Shown piece by piece: positions 41,685 through 52,342 of a stretch of DNA of 64,000 bases (position 1 is the stretch's first letter; each line of letters starts with the position of its first letter). The DNA lies in contig JAKZZE010000031.1 of NCBI GenBank assembly GCA_024220505.1, forward strand, positions 1-64,000, read 5' to 3'. This DNA is from Rhizopus arrhizus. Lineage: Eukaryota; Mucoromycota; Mucoromycetes; Mucorales; Rhizopodaceae. The notes below the pieces were generated by a model that did not search any database, was not told the origin of the DNA, and saw only the letters and a list, made by a program, of their open reading frames with translations. Position numbers and translations under genes: made by a program.

Positions 41685-42718
41685 CACTGCAAATAATGTT
41701 GCGCCTTTGACGTAGAATTCTGATATCGGTGACAGTCATAGGTCCACAGATTTTAAAGTTTTTTTTTAAAAAAACAATATATCTTGCTGTATTGGTCATT
41801 TTCGAAATATGAAAAATGATTTAGATGCGAAAAAAATAAAGAAATTAAGTAATGTTATTTTTTTCATTGTAAGGTAAATATTCATAAAGTTATTCACGTT
41901 TTAAAAAAATGTCTTTTTTTTTTACAGATGATCTTTTTTTGGAAAGCTTGTTCTCCTCTATCGTTGAAAGACCGATATCTTCTTTTTTTATTTTTGAGGG
42001 CAAAATGCGGAAAACAAAAACACATTGTGATTATTTTGATCAGAAGAATACATATTAGGAAGGCAGTCTGTGCTTTTTAGCTTAGCTCATTAGAAACGTG
42101 TAACAGAATGTAACAAAATAGTTGCGTTTGGGAAAAAAAAAGAAGCTGAAAAATTAAAAGTAAAAAAAAAAGACAAAGTTAAAAAAAAAAGACCTAGTGA
42201 AAAAAAAAAAAAAAAAAAAAAAAGAGCATAGCAATAAAATGTTACTTATTCAAATGAAAACAATAACCTAACAGTAAACATGTTTTATAAAAATACAAAT
42301 GCTTTTACATTGTAACAAAAGAATATGTGTATATTCTAAAAAGAATAAAAAAAAAAGAAGCTTTGTTAACATCTTGTTACAAGGCAATTATAATTAATAG
42401 ATACAAGCACAATTTTTTTGTTTTTCAAGTAAATAAAGTGCTTTATTATTTTTTATGACAAATAATATAAAAGAATATATGTTTTTAAGCTTATATTAGT
42501 TCATTACTTACTTTATGTTTGCACATGGGTGTAATTTGCCATTAGCCATTAGCCATTAGAGATGTTAACATTGCCAACTTCCTTTATCAAAAAGGGCTTT
42601 TCAACAACAAGCAACAATATAAGTTTGATGTTCTTATAGTTTTATCGTGTTAAAACGAACAACTTTGCTCATGTGGCTCATGTTCGTCATCCGAATGTGT
42701 CCCATTAGGAATTCCTAA

Positions 42719-42753
<35 letters not shown>

Positions 42754-45203
42754 CCGACATTAGACTTGGTTGTTATTACTTTTTTATAAGCTTACATTTG
42801 ACCAGTGCTTGAGCTTTCCTTTTTTTTGTTTTGTGCCTTTGGCATCTAGAGTATTCCATGAAACAAAACAAGGGAAAAAAAAAAAGAAGTTGTTTTACTG
42901 CCTTATTTCATTGTTTAAGCACCGACTGTTTTTGCAAATTTACTACTCGTTTTTTATCAGGCGCATTTTTTTTTTCCTTCTTTATTTCTTTACAAAATAC
43001 TAAATTCTTCAAAATGAACAACATCAACAACATTAAAATCGCTTGCACTTGTACCGAATGCAGCATGCATCCCGGTGGATTTAGAAGACTTGCAAAGAGA
43101 ACTGTTCTTACTCATAAGCGTCTGGACAGATTCAGAGGAAGAGGTTATAGTTTTTATTTTTTCGTATAAACGCACTCGTGTTAATGTAAAAAAAAAAAAA
43201 AAAAAAAATAGAGTCCAGAAGACAAGTAGCCGAAGTCATGCAACAACCAACAGCCGTCCTTGAAAACGAAAGTGAGCATACCACCTTTGAAGGTATATTT
43301 TCAGTCGACAAAGCATTTTACATTAGAAAGGATTTATTTATTGAACTGTATTTTACAATTTGTTAGACCACATGAATGTTGATGGAGAGAAGGAATTGAG
43401 CCACGAAGAACAGCTCAAGCATCTTTTGGTGCTCTACGTGGTTCTTTTTCAAGCAAAGTACCTCTCTGTACAAGCTGGTGAAGAATTGTTGGCCTTTCTC
43501 TCTTTCTTTGTTCGTGCTCTTGGCCATGACATGGAGATACCAACAAAGATCTCCACGGCTCGTGTCATGGTCAACTACTCGTCTGCCAGCAGTGGTGTTT
43601 CTCGTTTTCTTGTCTGTTCCCTTTGCAGAAGCGTTTACACCACGGGAAGTTTGCATGCCCGACAATGCTCTTATGTCAGGTTTGCAAACAACCCTCACCG
43701 CCAAGAACAACCATGTGGTAATCCTCTTTTTGTTGGAAGCACCGTCAAGCCTGCTCTTGAGTACCCTTACAACTCAATTTTGGAAACGTTGAAGAAGTTT
43801 TTTGCTCGTCCTGCCTTCGAGTTCCAAATTGAGCAGTGGAGAAGTAGATCGGTGGAAGAGGATGTTCTTTACGACATCTATGATGGTAGAGTTTGGAGTC
43901 AGCTTGCCGACTCAAATGCTCAGCCATTTGTCAACAAAGAAAGGTCGTTGATGGTGTCGTTGAATGTGGACTGGTTTCAGCCTAGTGACGGTATGCACTA
44001 TTCTTGTGGTGGTGTGTACCTCACTATCAACAATCTCCCAAGAAGTTCAAGGATGAAGACTTCCAACGTTATTCTTGTTGGTATGATTCCTGGTCCTGGC
44101 GAGCCCACGGATGACCAAATTCAAAACTTCTTGCGGCCAATGGTGGATGAGTTGATTGTCCTGTACGATGGTGTGGTTATACCCACCTATCAATGCCCAA
44201 ATGGTATGCTTGTTCGTGTTGCTTTAATGTCAGTCAATTGCGACATACCTGCAGCGCGTAAAGTAGCCGGGTTTATGGGGCAGTCAGCTCATAAGGCTTG
44301 TAACAAATGCTCAACTGTCTTTCCTAGAATCAGTACTGGTGTGAATTCATCCAAGCCTGATTTTTCCAACTTTGATGATGAACACTGGATAATGAGGGAC
44401 AGTATTCAACAAAGACAAGAAGCATTTGACTGGCTGAATGCAACTCACATCACTCAGCAAAGAGCCTTACAGACGAGCACGGGGAGTAAATGGAGTGAGC
44501 TCCATAGACTTTGTTATTTTGATGTGGTGAGATTGACAGCTGTGGATCCAATGCACAACTTGTTTCTTGGTACACCAAAAAGAATGATTGAAGTTTGGGA
44601 AGGCCGTGGTTTGCTCACTGTAAATGATTTCAAGGCAATGGCTGATGAATCTAGCTCAGTTATCATTCCTTCTCAATACTGCAAGATATCTAGATGTATG
44701 TAACAAATATAAAAAACTTTAATTCATGTTCAAGCTAACAATTATTTTTTTTTTAAAAAAAAAAAGCCAAGATTGAAAGTTGTTTCAGTAACATGAAATC
44801 AGACGAGTGGAGAACGTGGTGCGTTGTGCTGTCGCCATTTCTCTTGAAACAGAAACTGGCAAGAGAGCACTTTGACAATTGGATGCTGTACGTTGAAGCG
44901 GTGAAATTGGTCACTGGGCCCCTTGTTACAAATGAAGACATAGACATAGCCCATTCACTCTTTAAAAATTTTGGCAAGACTTGTGTTCGACTATATGGAA
45001 ACTCTATGGCAACACCAAACATGCACATGCATATGCATCTCAAGGAATGCTTTTTGGACTTTGGTCCTTCTTATGCCTTTTGGCTTTATGGTTTCGAACG
45101 CCTTAATGGTAACATAAAAAATATAAACATTAATTTTAAGACAGGCTTCGAAACAACCTATGCAATTATGTTTATCCAAAATGTTCATACACAAGACCTC
45201 ATA

Positions 45204-46807
45204 CAGTAAGGGACAAAATCAGTCCGTTTTTTTGGTTTTTTCGCAATGCCTCGCCGGGAATTAAACTTAGGGCTTCGCTTTGCTGACGAAACATTTGCAC
45301 GCAAGCTAGACAAAATTATTGGTGTAACCTAATTGCTTCTACCACCATTTTCTCTGTAGTTATGGCGGAAAAAGTGATTTTCCGTGATTGTTGCTAACGC
45401 CCGATTTTGCATTAGACACCATATCTCCAGAAACAGTCACTGGACTGACTTGAGATTTAGTTTGGTACGTCTTATGACGTCAGTGAACGCTAACGTGTTC
45501 TCATATTTTAGCTTCTTTTATTTTTTTACATTTTTTCTTTTTCCTCATTTACCTCATCTCAGATTAGCCAAACACGCCATGACAGCAAAGAATGCCGACA
45601 AACATGCCCAAATTGAAAACATGTTGAACCACTCCATTCCATGGGATGTAACTAAAAAAAACGTAGGCTGTGGAAAGTCCATGATTCGAAGAATTTCAAG
45701 GAAAACCAAGTTGCAGTCAAAAAATAGCGCGGGTAGACATCGTTTACTCACACCTAGGGAGGAAACCAAAGCAGCTAGAGACATAAGACTTGGCTTATCT
45801 AAAAGCGCAGCCGATGCTTCCTTTGGTGTTAAAAAACCAGATCAAATGGTCAATCCAAAAACAATTGCTCGTACTTTGAAACGCAAAGGTCTAAAATCGA
45901 CCAAGAAAAAGACGGTACTTCCACTTAATAATGACAAGCAAAAGGCACGATATGATTGGGCAAAGGCTCATAAAGACTGGTCCGAGACTGATTGGGAACG
46001 CGTTGTCTTTTCTGATGAGACAAAGATCCAAAAAAGAGGGTCTAATGGCCTAGAATACGCTTGGAAAGAGGATAATGCACCTTATCGAGACCATCACTAC
46101 AAAAAGAAACATGCTTATGGAGGAGGCGGGATCATGCTTTGGAGTTGCATAACTATACATGGAGGGGGCTACATGTCCTGGCTACAAAGTAATGTAAATT
46201 GTGAGCTATACACGTCAGTACTTGAGGAGGAATACAAGGAGACATTGAAGTATTATGGCCTGCAAAGTAAGGACATGATCTTTCAACAAGATAATGCAAG
46301 CATCCATTGTGCTTCAGCTCCTTCAAAATGGTTCCAAAAGAACAAGATTAAACTCCTGAGTTGGCCAGCATACTCCCCTGACCTTAACCCAATTGAAAAT
46401 GCATGGTCCATGCTTAAAAAGAAGGAACAGATGACAAGACCACCTTCTTCTGTGGTTGAGACTGACCAAGCATTTTTTGACCGGGTTTCGAAGCTTTGGT
46501 ATGACCTAGCAACTCCAGAGTACTGTAGAAACCTTATTCACTCTATGCCCCGTCGAGTTCGGGACGTAATCCAGCGTAAGGGCCGCGATACCAAGTACTA
46601 ATCGAAATTCAAAAAAATAAAAATACATTATTTTCAATATATCTTCTTATAACATGGCGGAAAATAAAAAATACCATTTCCGACAAATATTGTCAACTTT
46701 GTTGAAGGAAGAGACAAATTTTTCGTCAGCAAAGCAGAGCTCTAAGCTTAATTCCCGGCGAGGCATTGCGAAAAAACCAAAAAACGGACTGATTTTGTCC
46801 CTTACTG
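45204..46807 (+). mobile_element. Tc1/mariner element T7a
   Basis: 1604 bp, TA target on both sides (45202-45203, 46808-46809), ends CAGTAAGGGACAAAATCAGT. Terminal repeats of about 100 bp or more are imperfect. A near-identical second copy, T7b, lies at 63051 to the right edge in the opposite orientation. Confidence 0.94.
45579..46601 (+). CDS. Tc1-like transposase (T7a)
   Basis: 340 aa from ATG 45579 (MTAKNADKHAQIENML); an upstream in-frame ATG at 45384 would add a hydrophobic leader with no family match. HTH (KNVGCGKSMIRRISRK), GRHRLLTP linker, second HTH with KSTKKKTVLP. Catalytic core VVFSDETKIQKRG, FQQDNASIHCAS, SPDLNPIENAW with 34 residues between the second Asp and the Glu. Ends GRDTKY. 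No lesion seen, so this copy could supply T7b. Confidence 0.92.
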   Translation: MTAKNADKHAQIENMLNHSIPWDVTKKNVGCGKSMIRRISRKTKLQSKNSAGRHRLLTPREETKAARDIRLGLSKSAADASFGVKKPDQMVNPKTIARTLKRKGLKSTKKKTVLPLNNDKQKARYDWAKAHKDWSETDWERVVFSDETKIQKRGSNGLEYAWKEDNAPYRDHHYKKKHAYGGGGIMLWSCITIHGGGYMSWLQSNVNCELYTSVLEEEYKETLKYYGLQSKDMIFQQDNASIHCASAPSKWFQKNKIKLLSWPAYSPDLNPIENAWSMLKKKEQMTRPPSSVVETDQAFFDRVSKLWYDLATPEYCRNLIHSMPRRVRDVIQRKGRDTKY

Positions 46808-47678
46808 TACACTCATTACATTCATTCATTAACACAACCAACAATGGCATGCTCCTATTAGTGAAATCTATAGAAAAGATAGGCGAGGTTACGAGTGATG
46901 AGAGTGGTTTAACGCCATTTGACTACTCTCGTTTCATAGACGGGCCTAGTTTATTCAATTCGACGATTACTGGTAGTGAGCCTCTGCCACCAACCTCCTA
47001 TCCTTTAAAATACAACAAAAAAACACACCTTATATGCCATGAACATTATGAAGCTTTAAAAGCCTATTATATCTACACCTATGCAACTAATACATACATC
47101 GATACTACTATACATTAATTTAAAAATATCACTTTGCTTGGACAACTTTATCAGCCAGCAATTAACAATTCCTTTTCATCATCACCTTCATCATTCATTC
47201 AGGCCATTGTCGACAATCAACTGCGCATTGGTCAAATATCATATCTTTTCACACATTCATTTAACAATATGACTCATTACTTTGCATTTGTCAATTGGTA
47301 CAGCCATGCGACCCAGCATTTCCCCACCTTCGATGGTACTGGCATCCAAGTGTGGAAGAATCAATATGAACCAGTGTCAAGACTTAGCATACTTCCAATT
47401 CATCGAATTTATAACCCTGTTGCTGTCAAATCATACATCGATAACCACATCCTCACTCTCTCTCTTCCAAGAAAAATTTATATGTAACAAATATGCAAAA
47501 CCATTAAATCATTCATTTATCTATCGATATTATTATTATTATTTTTATTTTATTACATATTTTACTAAAGAATCATTCAATAGACTAGCTTTTTTTTTTT
47601 TTAACAAATGTTTATTCAATTTGAAAAACGACAACAAAACAAGGAACAAAAAGGAAAGGAAAAAAAAAAAGTGGATGC

Positions 47679-48955
47679 CTATGGCATTGGGTTGACGGCG
47701 GCAAAGGAGGAAGAACCAGAAACAGAAGTTGGAAAGCCAAGAGCAGGGGAAGAAAAAGCCCAGGAAGGGTAATACTCATGGTCGAGCTTATCAGGGAACT
47801 CCACCTCAACATTTTCTATTCTTCTTCTAATAGCTGGTGGAGCCCCCTTTTTCTTTAACAAGTCTTTGTGCCCTTTCTGCAGCTCTTTGTGGAATTCCAC
47901 TACCTGTAGGCAATTAAGGTATATTAGAAAAAGAGGTTTATTGATATGTTATACTTACTCTTTCACTTCTGAATGATGGCCGCTTGACAATAAATGTACG
48001 GCCATCTTCATCTTCTGGGCCATCCTCCTCATCAGAGGTCCAAGCAACCGTCAAGATCTTTTCGGCAAATGGGAACCGGGCGTGGTATGCTGCTGCGTTG
48101 GCGTTGTAAGCAATCCTCCTGTTAAGGAGTTTCTATCATAAAGTATTGATATAAGTATTATAGGCATTTTATATTATGATTTTTTGAATATCAAGTACTT
48201 ACTGCATTTACGCGGCTGCGGCAGGCTGACGTTGGTGTCGCCACAGCTTTCCCATTTGCCTTATCCACCATGTAATAGAACTTACTTCTAATCATGGTGA
48301 ATATCTGCGAATCAGTCAGGCAATTGAAGCGTTGGTGCTTCCTGACTTCATCGCGCAACAGATTTTTTACTTTTCTGTTGGCCTTGTCGGTGATGGACTT
48401 GAGCGTATCAAACTTGATGCCACGGCCAACCAAGTATTCACGGTAGTGATCAGCTATGTGATCCTATAATGTAAGTGAAAAAATTAAGAAATAAAGTTAC
48501 TAAATTGAATTTACTAATTGATACTTTAATTTTTAGCTTACACTACACTGCTTTTTGATCTTGTTGATCTCAGCCACAGAAACATACTGCTGCCCTTGCT
48601 GTGGCTGTTGAACTGGATGTTGCTGCTGCTGCTGCTGCTGTTGCTGTTGCCACATTTGAGCAAAAAACTGCATTTGGGCAGCCATCATCTCTGGTGTGAA
48701 ACTAGAGGCTGCTCCAATAGCCTCTGCACCAGTATGGCTACCAAATGTTGCAACAGGAGCGGCCACAGGAGCAGAAACGGGAACAGGAGCAGAAGCGGGA
48801 ACAGGAGCAGGAGCGGGAACAGGAGCAGGAGCAGGGAAAAGAGAAGAGGAAGAAGGAACAACAGTGGATGATGATCCAGCGATATTTGAAGAAACTCTTG
48901 CCCTTTTTGGGGCATTGCTGGGAACGTTGATGGGTGTAGCGACGCGTCTAGACAT
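47679..48955 (-). CDS. Accessory gene of element C, four exons
   Basis: Exons at 48955-48542, 48463-48203, 48132-47959 and 47903-47679. Donors are GTAAGC, GTAAGT and GTAAGT, acceptors TAG/TAG/CAG, and each junction keeps frame, giving about 357 aa. The N-terminus is Ala/Pro/Ser-rich (MSRRVATPINVPSNAPKR, then PAPVPA repeats) followed by a Gln run (11 Q). The middle is basic and helical (KFDTLKSITDKANRKVKNL, SQIFTMIRSKFYYMVDKA). An acidic patch (WTSDEEDGPEDEDG) and an LLKKKGAPPAIRRRIE segment follow. I do not recognise the family. Position and element type suggest a TnpA-like DNA-binding partner, but no homology supports that. It converges with the transposase gene, about 190 bp apart, and appears intact. 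Confidence 0.8.
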
Positions 48956-49439
48956 TTTTTAAAATAAAGTATAAAGAAGAAGAAAAAAGAAGAATGTGCT
49001 ACATTGTTTTTATATTCTTCAGTTTATTTTGTACTCTTTTTTTTTTTTTTTTTTTTTTTAAAAAAAAAAGAAAAAAAAAAAAACACTATTAGGGTTGAAG
49101 ATGTTAAATTTAAATAAAGAATAAGTCTAACAATATATAAACAAGCTTTTTGAATATTTTAATAGCTGAACTGTGTTAAAAAATGCAGTTGAAACGAGCT
49201 TTCATGGTTATTAGAATTTACTAATACTGAATAATTGTAACACTTGTAAAATGAAGCTATAAAAAAAGTACTTTTTTTTCCCTTTTTTTTTTCCTTTTTT
49301 TTTAAAAAAAAAATCTTTTCTGAAAGGTAAGTTCTTAATATTATATATACTCTATTATTGCTCTAATGGTACTTGTACTTTAGTAAAGTTGTGTTGGCTG
49401 CTTTCTTTATAGTTTAAATTGTCTTTATAAAGTCTTTTT

Positions 49440-49830
49440 CCCAGGATTATAGTTGCTTCTTCTTTTACTTGTTGGTATAAGCTTGACTGGTGTCTTTTTT
49501 TCTTCTTTTATCTCGTGGTTCGTCTAAAGCAAGGTACTATTACTTTTACTATATACTCCATAACTAATATTTATTATAGATGCGTTCTGCTTCCTTTTTT
49601 TTTACTTGTTGGTAAAGCTTAGCAAGGTTTTTCTCTTAGCCCATCTAAAGAAAGGTACTATTACTTTTATTACATATCCTTCATAGCTAATAATTATTAT
49701 AGATGTCTGCTGCTTTTTTTACTTGTGAGTATACGCTTAGCTAGTTTTTTTCCCATGGTCTATCTAAAGAAAGGTACTATTGCTTTTATTATATATACAC
49801 GATATTTAACATCTATTGTAGATGAATGTT
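49440..49830. repeat. Roughly 110 bp tandem repeats in element C
   Basis: Three to four diverged units containing AAAGGTACTATTACTTTTA and AATAATTATTATAGATG, the reverse complement of the series at 1405-1790. Confidence 0.6.
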
Positions 49831-50184
49831 GCTCTGCTTTGGCCTCTTTCTGTTTCTTTCCTGGCTTTTACTTTGGTTCTTAAGTACTGATGTATTTCCT
49901 TCTTTTGCTTTAATTACCCAGGTCCTTGTGCCTTTGAGTCCTTGTGTCTTTGAATCCTTGAGCTTGGCTTTTTTTTTTTTTTTTTTTTTTTTCTTTTGAG
50001 AACTTTTTGAGTTCCACGAGACTAGTTGATGTATTTTTAGATTAGATGCTGCTATTCTGGTGACATTAGGTAAGTCAAGCACACTGCTAAAATGCTACAA
50101 GCAAAGAAATACTATGTATTGTTATTATTATTTTATTCAAATAAAAAAAGCTATTTTTTATAAACAAAATCCCTATTTTTTTGT

Positions 50185-50335
50185 ATATATAAAGCAAAAT
50201 TTATTGCAATATGAATGGTCGATAAAGAAGTATATAAAGCAATATAAGTGGTTTATAAAGAAATATATAAGGCAATATGAGTGGTTCATAAAGAAGTATA
50301 TAAGGCAATATGAGTGGTTTATAAAGAGTAAAAAG
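50185..50335. repeat. Subterminal tandem repeats of element C
   Basis: Four units of about 33 bp (gcaatatgagtggttcataa with aagaagtatataag), reverse complement of those in A and B, about 330-480 bp from the right end. Confidence 0.75.
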
Positions 50336-50666
50336 ACAAATAAAGTAATGATTTAAAAAGTATCATTGGTTGCCAAATTATTTATAACGTAGAATAGACT
50401 ATGTAAAGCAGCTAACAAGAGAGACGCCTTCGCAGAACGACAATTGGGTCTGTATAAATCTACTTATAGCTATGGATCATCATTTTCGTTAATATCGGCA
50501 CCATACAGAGACGCAGAATATATTGACAGACATTTAGGTCCTTAAAGGGTGCCGATATTGACGTCGGCATAAATACCCATTCAATCACAGCTTTTGGCAT
50601 CGTTAAACAGAAAAGCATATTGCTAAAAATTAACAATGTGCAGAGTTTGCACGATTATTTGCAGTG

Positions 50667-50909
50667 AGAGTATAAGTGAGAAAAAGAGATGATGTCTTTA
50701 TTTTATATCAAAAACGAGTATTTATCTTATTTACAAATGAAGTCCGAAAGGTTATCGAACCTTCAAGAAACTTTGTCGATCATCCAGTATTACGTCTTCC
50801 TTCCAAATTGGGCATCGTTCTAGAATCTTTGTTGCTTGAGGCTGTCCGGTCCGCACGTCTGCGGGCCGGAACGCGGGGAGAGAACTTAACCTTTTTTAAC
50901 ACGACAGTA
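50667..50909. other. Segment between element C and the LINE
   Basis: An 83 codon open frame runs through it (50676-50927; ILFTNEVRKVIEPSRNF part), without a recognised family. A GC-rich hairpin lies at 50846-50869 (CCGGTCCGCA, loop CGTC, TGCGGGCCGG; one G-T pair), unlike its AT-rich surroundings. Confidence 0.35.
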
Positions 50910-51242
50910 CTTCTTTCGCACTTTTGATTGTTACACCAATTTGCACGGCTAAACAATCATCCGTTCACACTTCTTTAAAGAAAAACAAAGCAATCCATCA
51001 TTAGTTCAATCAATCCATCCAAGATAAACAACAAACAACAACTCTCACCTTCTAAGATCGAAATTCCATCGAGAAATCCAACAAATACTCCTTTAGATAG
51101 TCAGAAGAACAGCAACAACAAAAGACAAACTTCCCCTGACCCTGAACCTTCTGCCGCCACTAAACGCACCCTCGCAGATCGTTCTCCGCCCTTCTTACCT
51201 ATTGATATTGATCGTCACCCAACCGGCAAGCCAAAGTACAAC

Positions 51243-52313
51243 ATGGACATAGCCAATATTACCAACCCTACTACCACCACCACCACACTGACAAGCGAGC
51301 CAGATTTTCATTTTGGCCCTGCCACTGCTCCTACCGCGCCTGCCCTCTCACTTAATGGGCCTCTTGACTTTGGTATCCTCCCTGGCATGCCCGATTGGTT
51401 TCAACCGATCATGGCCATGATTACAAGCCAAGGTCAACGCCTTGCACACCTGGAAGCTCTGACCAAAGAGAACCAGGACCTAAGAACTGACCTTGAGGCG
51501 GCTCATCGCCGCATCAAAGAGCTGGAGACTCTTAATACTACACACCCTGCAGCACCCAAAACTGCAGCAACTAACAAGCCTGCTGGATCTGAGGCCTCCA
51601 AGTGGAAGTCACCTCCCACTCCTACCCCCACTCCTGCACCTACCTCTTCCTCGTTCGCTTCTGCTGCTCGTAAGGGTATGCGTATCACGCAGCCATCCAA
51701 GCCCAAGGCTACTAACCGCACACGAAAGGCACCTTCCAAACGCCAACTTCAGGTCGCTGCCCGTACCTTTGCTCCTCCTCCTGCAAATAACGGGTTCCAA
51801 TACCTTTACCTTCCTTGTCGCTTCAGGGAGTCTATCACCAACGTTCGCAAGAAGGTAGGTATGCTTGGCCTGGAGAACTGGCGTATCCTCGACGTCTACC
51901 ACCCTACCACCCGCGTGGTAGCTCTCCTAGTCCACAACGAATACGCTTCGACTGCCACCAATAAGCTTGATACAGCTGGTATCAAGTTAATCAACGATTT
52001 TGATCCTCGCGATCCCACCAACCTACGCGATGCCAAATACAAAGACCTCTCAGAAAATGAGAAACAACAAAAGATGGTGCAGATCCACACCTCTCACCTC
52101 CTCACCGCCCTGGATCGTATGCGCCCTACTGTGCGCTCAGCTGTGGCTCGTGATTTCATTGCCAAGCAATGGATCACTACTCAAGCCTTTGCTGACCATA
52201 TCAAGACAGCCACCCTCACTCCTGTACAAGCTACTCCTGTTGATACCGACATGGACGAAGCACCTCAACCTGTTCCTGCTGGTAATGGCGAACCAGACAT
52301 TGAACAGTTATGA
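51243..52313 (+). CDS. LINE ORF1 protein
   Basis: 356 aa. A Thr/Pro-rich start is followed by a coiled-coil (GQRLAHLEALTKENQDLRTD, then LEAAHRRIKELE, about residues 62-98) and a Pro/Lys-rich linker. Then comes a compact domain (FQYLYLPCRFRESITNVRKK, WRILDVYHPTTRVVALLVH, about residues 183-240) that could be an RRM-like fold. A helical C-terminus ends in an acidic tail (DTDMDEAPQP). Coiled coil plus RNA-binding fold is the usual ORF1p plan; the second assignment is inference. No CCHC knuckle. Predicted to bind LINE RNA. Confidence 0.75.
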   Translation: MDIANITNPTTTTTTLTSEPDFHFGPATAPTAPALSLNGPLDFGILPGMPDWFQPIMAMITSQGQRLAHLEALTKENQDLRTDLEAAHRRIKELETLNTTHPAAPKTAATNKPAGSEASKWKSPPTPTPTPAPTSSSFASAARKGMRITQPSKPKATNRTRKAPSKRQLQVAARTFAPPPANNGFQYLYLPCRFRESITNVRKKVGMLGLENWRILDVYHPTTRVVALLVHNEYASTATNKLDTAGIKLINDFDPRDPTNLRDAKYKDLSENEKQQKMVQIHTSHLLTALDRMRPTVRSAVARDFIAKQWITTQAFADHIKTATLTPVQATPVDTDMDEAPQPVPAGNGEPDIEQL

Positions 52314-52342
52314 GTCAGGTAAACAACAATAATAATAACATA

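Larger units (their letters stand above)
43014..47487 (+). pseudogene. TNP2-like transposase of element C
   Basis: A multi-exon gene. Exon 1 is 43014-43143 (MNNINNIKIACTCTEC, a Cys-rich start), exon 2 43212-43292, exon 3 43367-44695, and exon 4 starts at 44767; introns have GT...AG ends and keep frame. A 36 nt GT...AG stretch at about 45110-45145 may be a further intron but is also open. Family motifs include NVDWFQPSDGMHYSCGG, NLPRSSRMK, IPGPGEPT, DPMHNLFLGTPKRMIEVW (exon 3) and WLYGFERLNG (exon 4); the D of DPMHN and E of FERLNG are the expected catalytic residues. T7a interrupts at TA 45202-45203; without it the frame continues at 46810. One in-frame TAA at 47116-47118 then breaks it before the tail (HYFAFVNWYSHATQHF). 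Confidence 0.85.
41685..50666 (+). mobile_element. CACTA-like (CMC) element C, gene-bearing copy
   Basis: 8982 bp between CACTGCAAATAATG and the inverted CGATTATTTGCAGTG (13 bp shared terminus). It carries a TNP2-like transposase gene (plus strand) and a convergent four-exon gene (minus strand). The outer about 1.1 kb (left) and 1.35 kb (right) match copy A. Tc1 T7a has inserted into the transposase gene. Flanks (taa, aga) show no target duplication. CACTG ends together with DPMHNLFLG and FERLNG in the transposase support the CMC superfamily. Confidence 0.87.

Noticed and set aside
48596..48962. Plus-strand Glu/Gln/Arg-rich ORFs over 48600-48960
   Set aside because: They are antisense shadows of the Ala/Pro repeats and Gln run of the accessory gene, which has consistent splicing on the minus strand.
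41682..50669. 3 bp target duplication around element C
   Set aside because: Flanking bases are taa and aga; they do not match.
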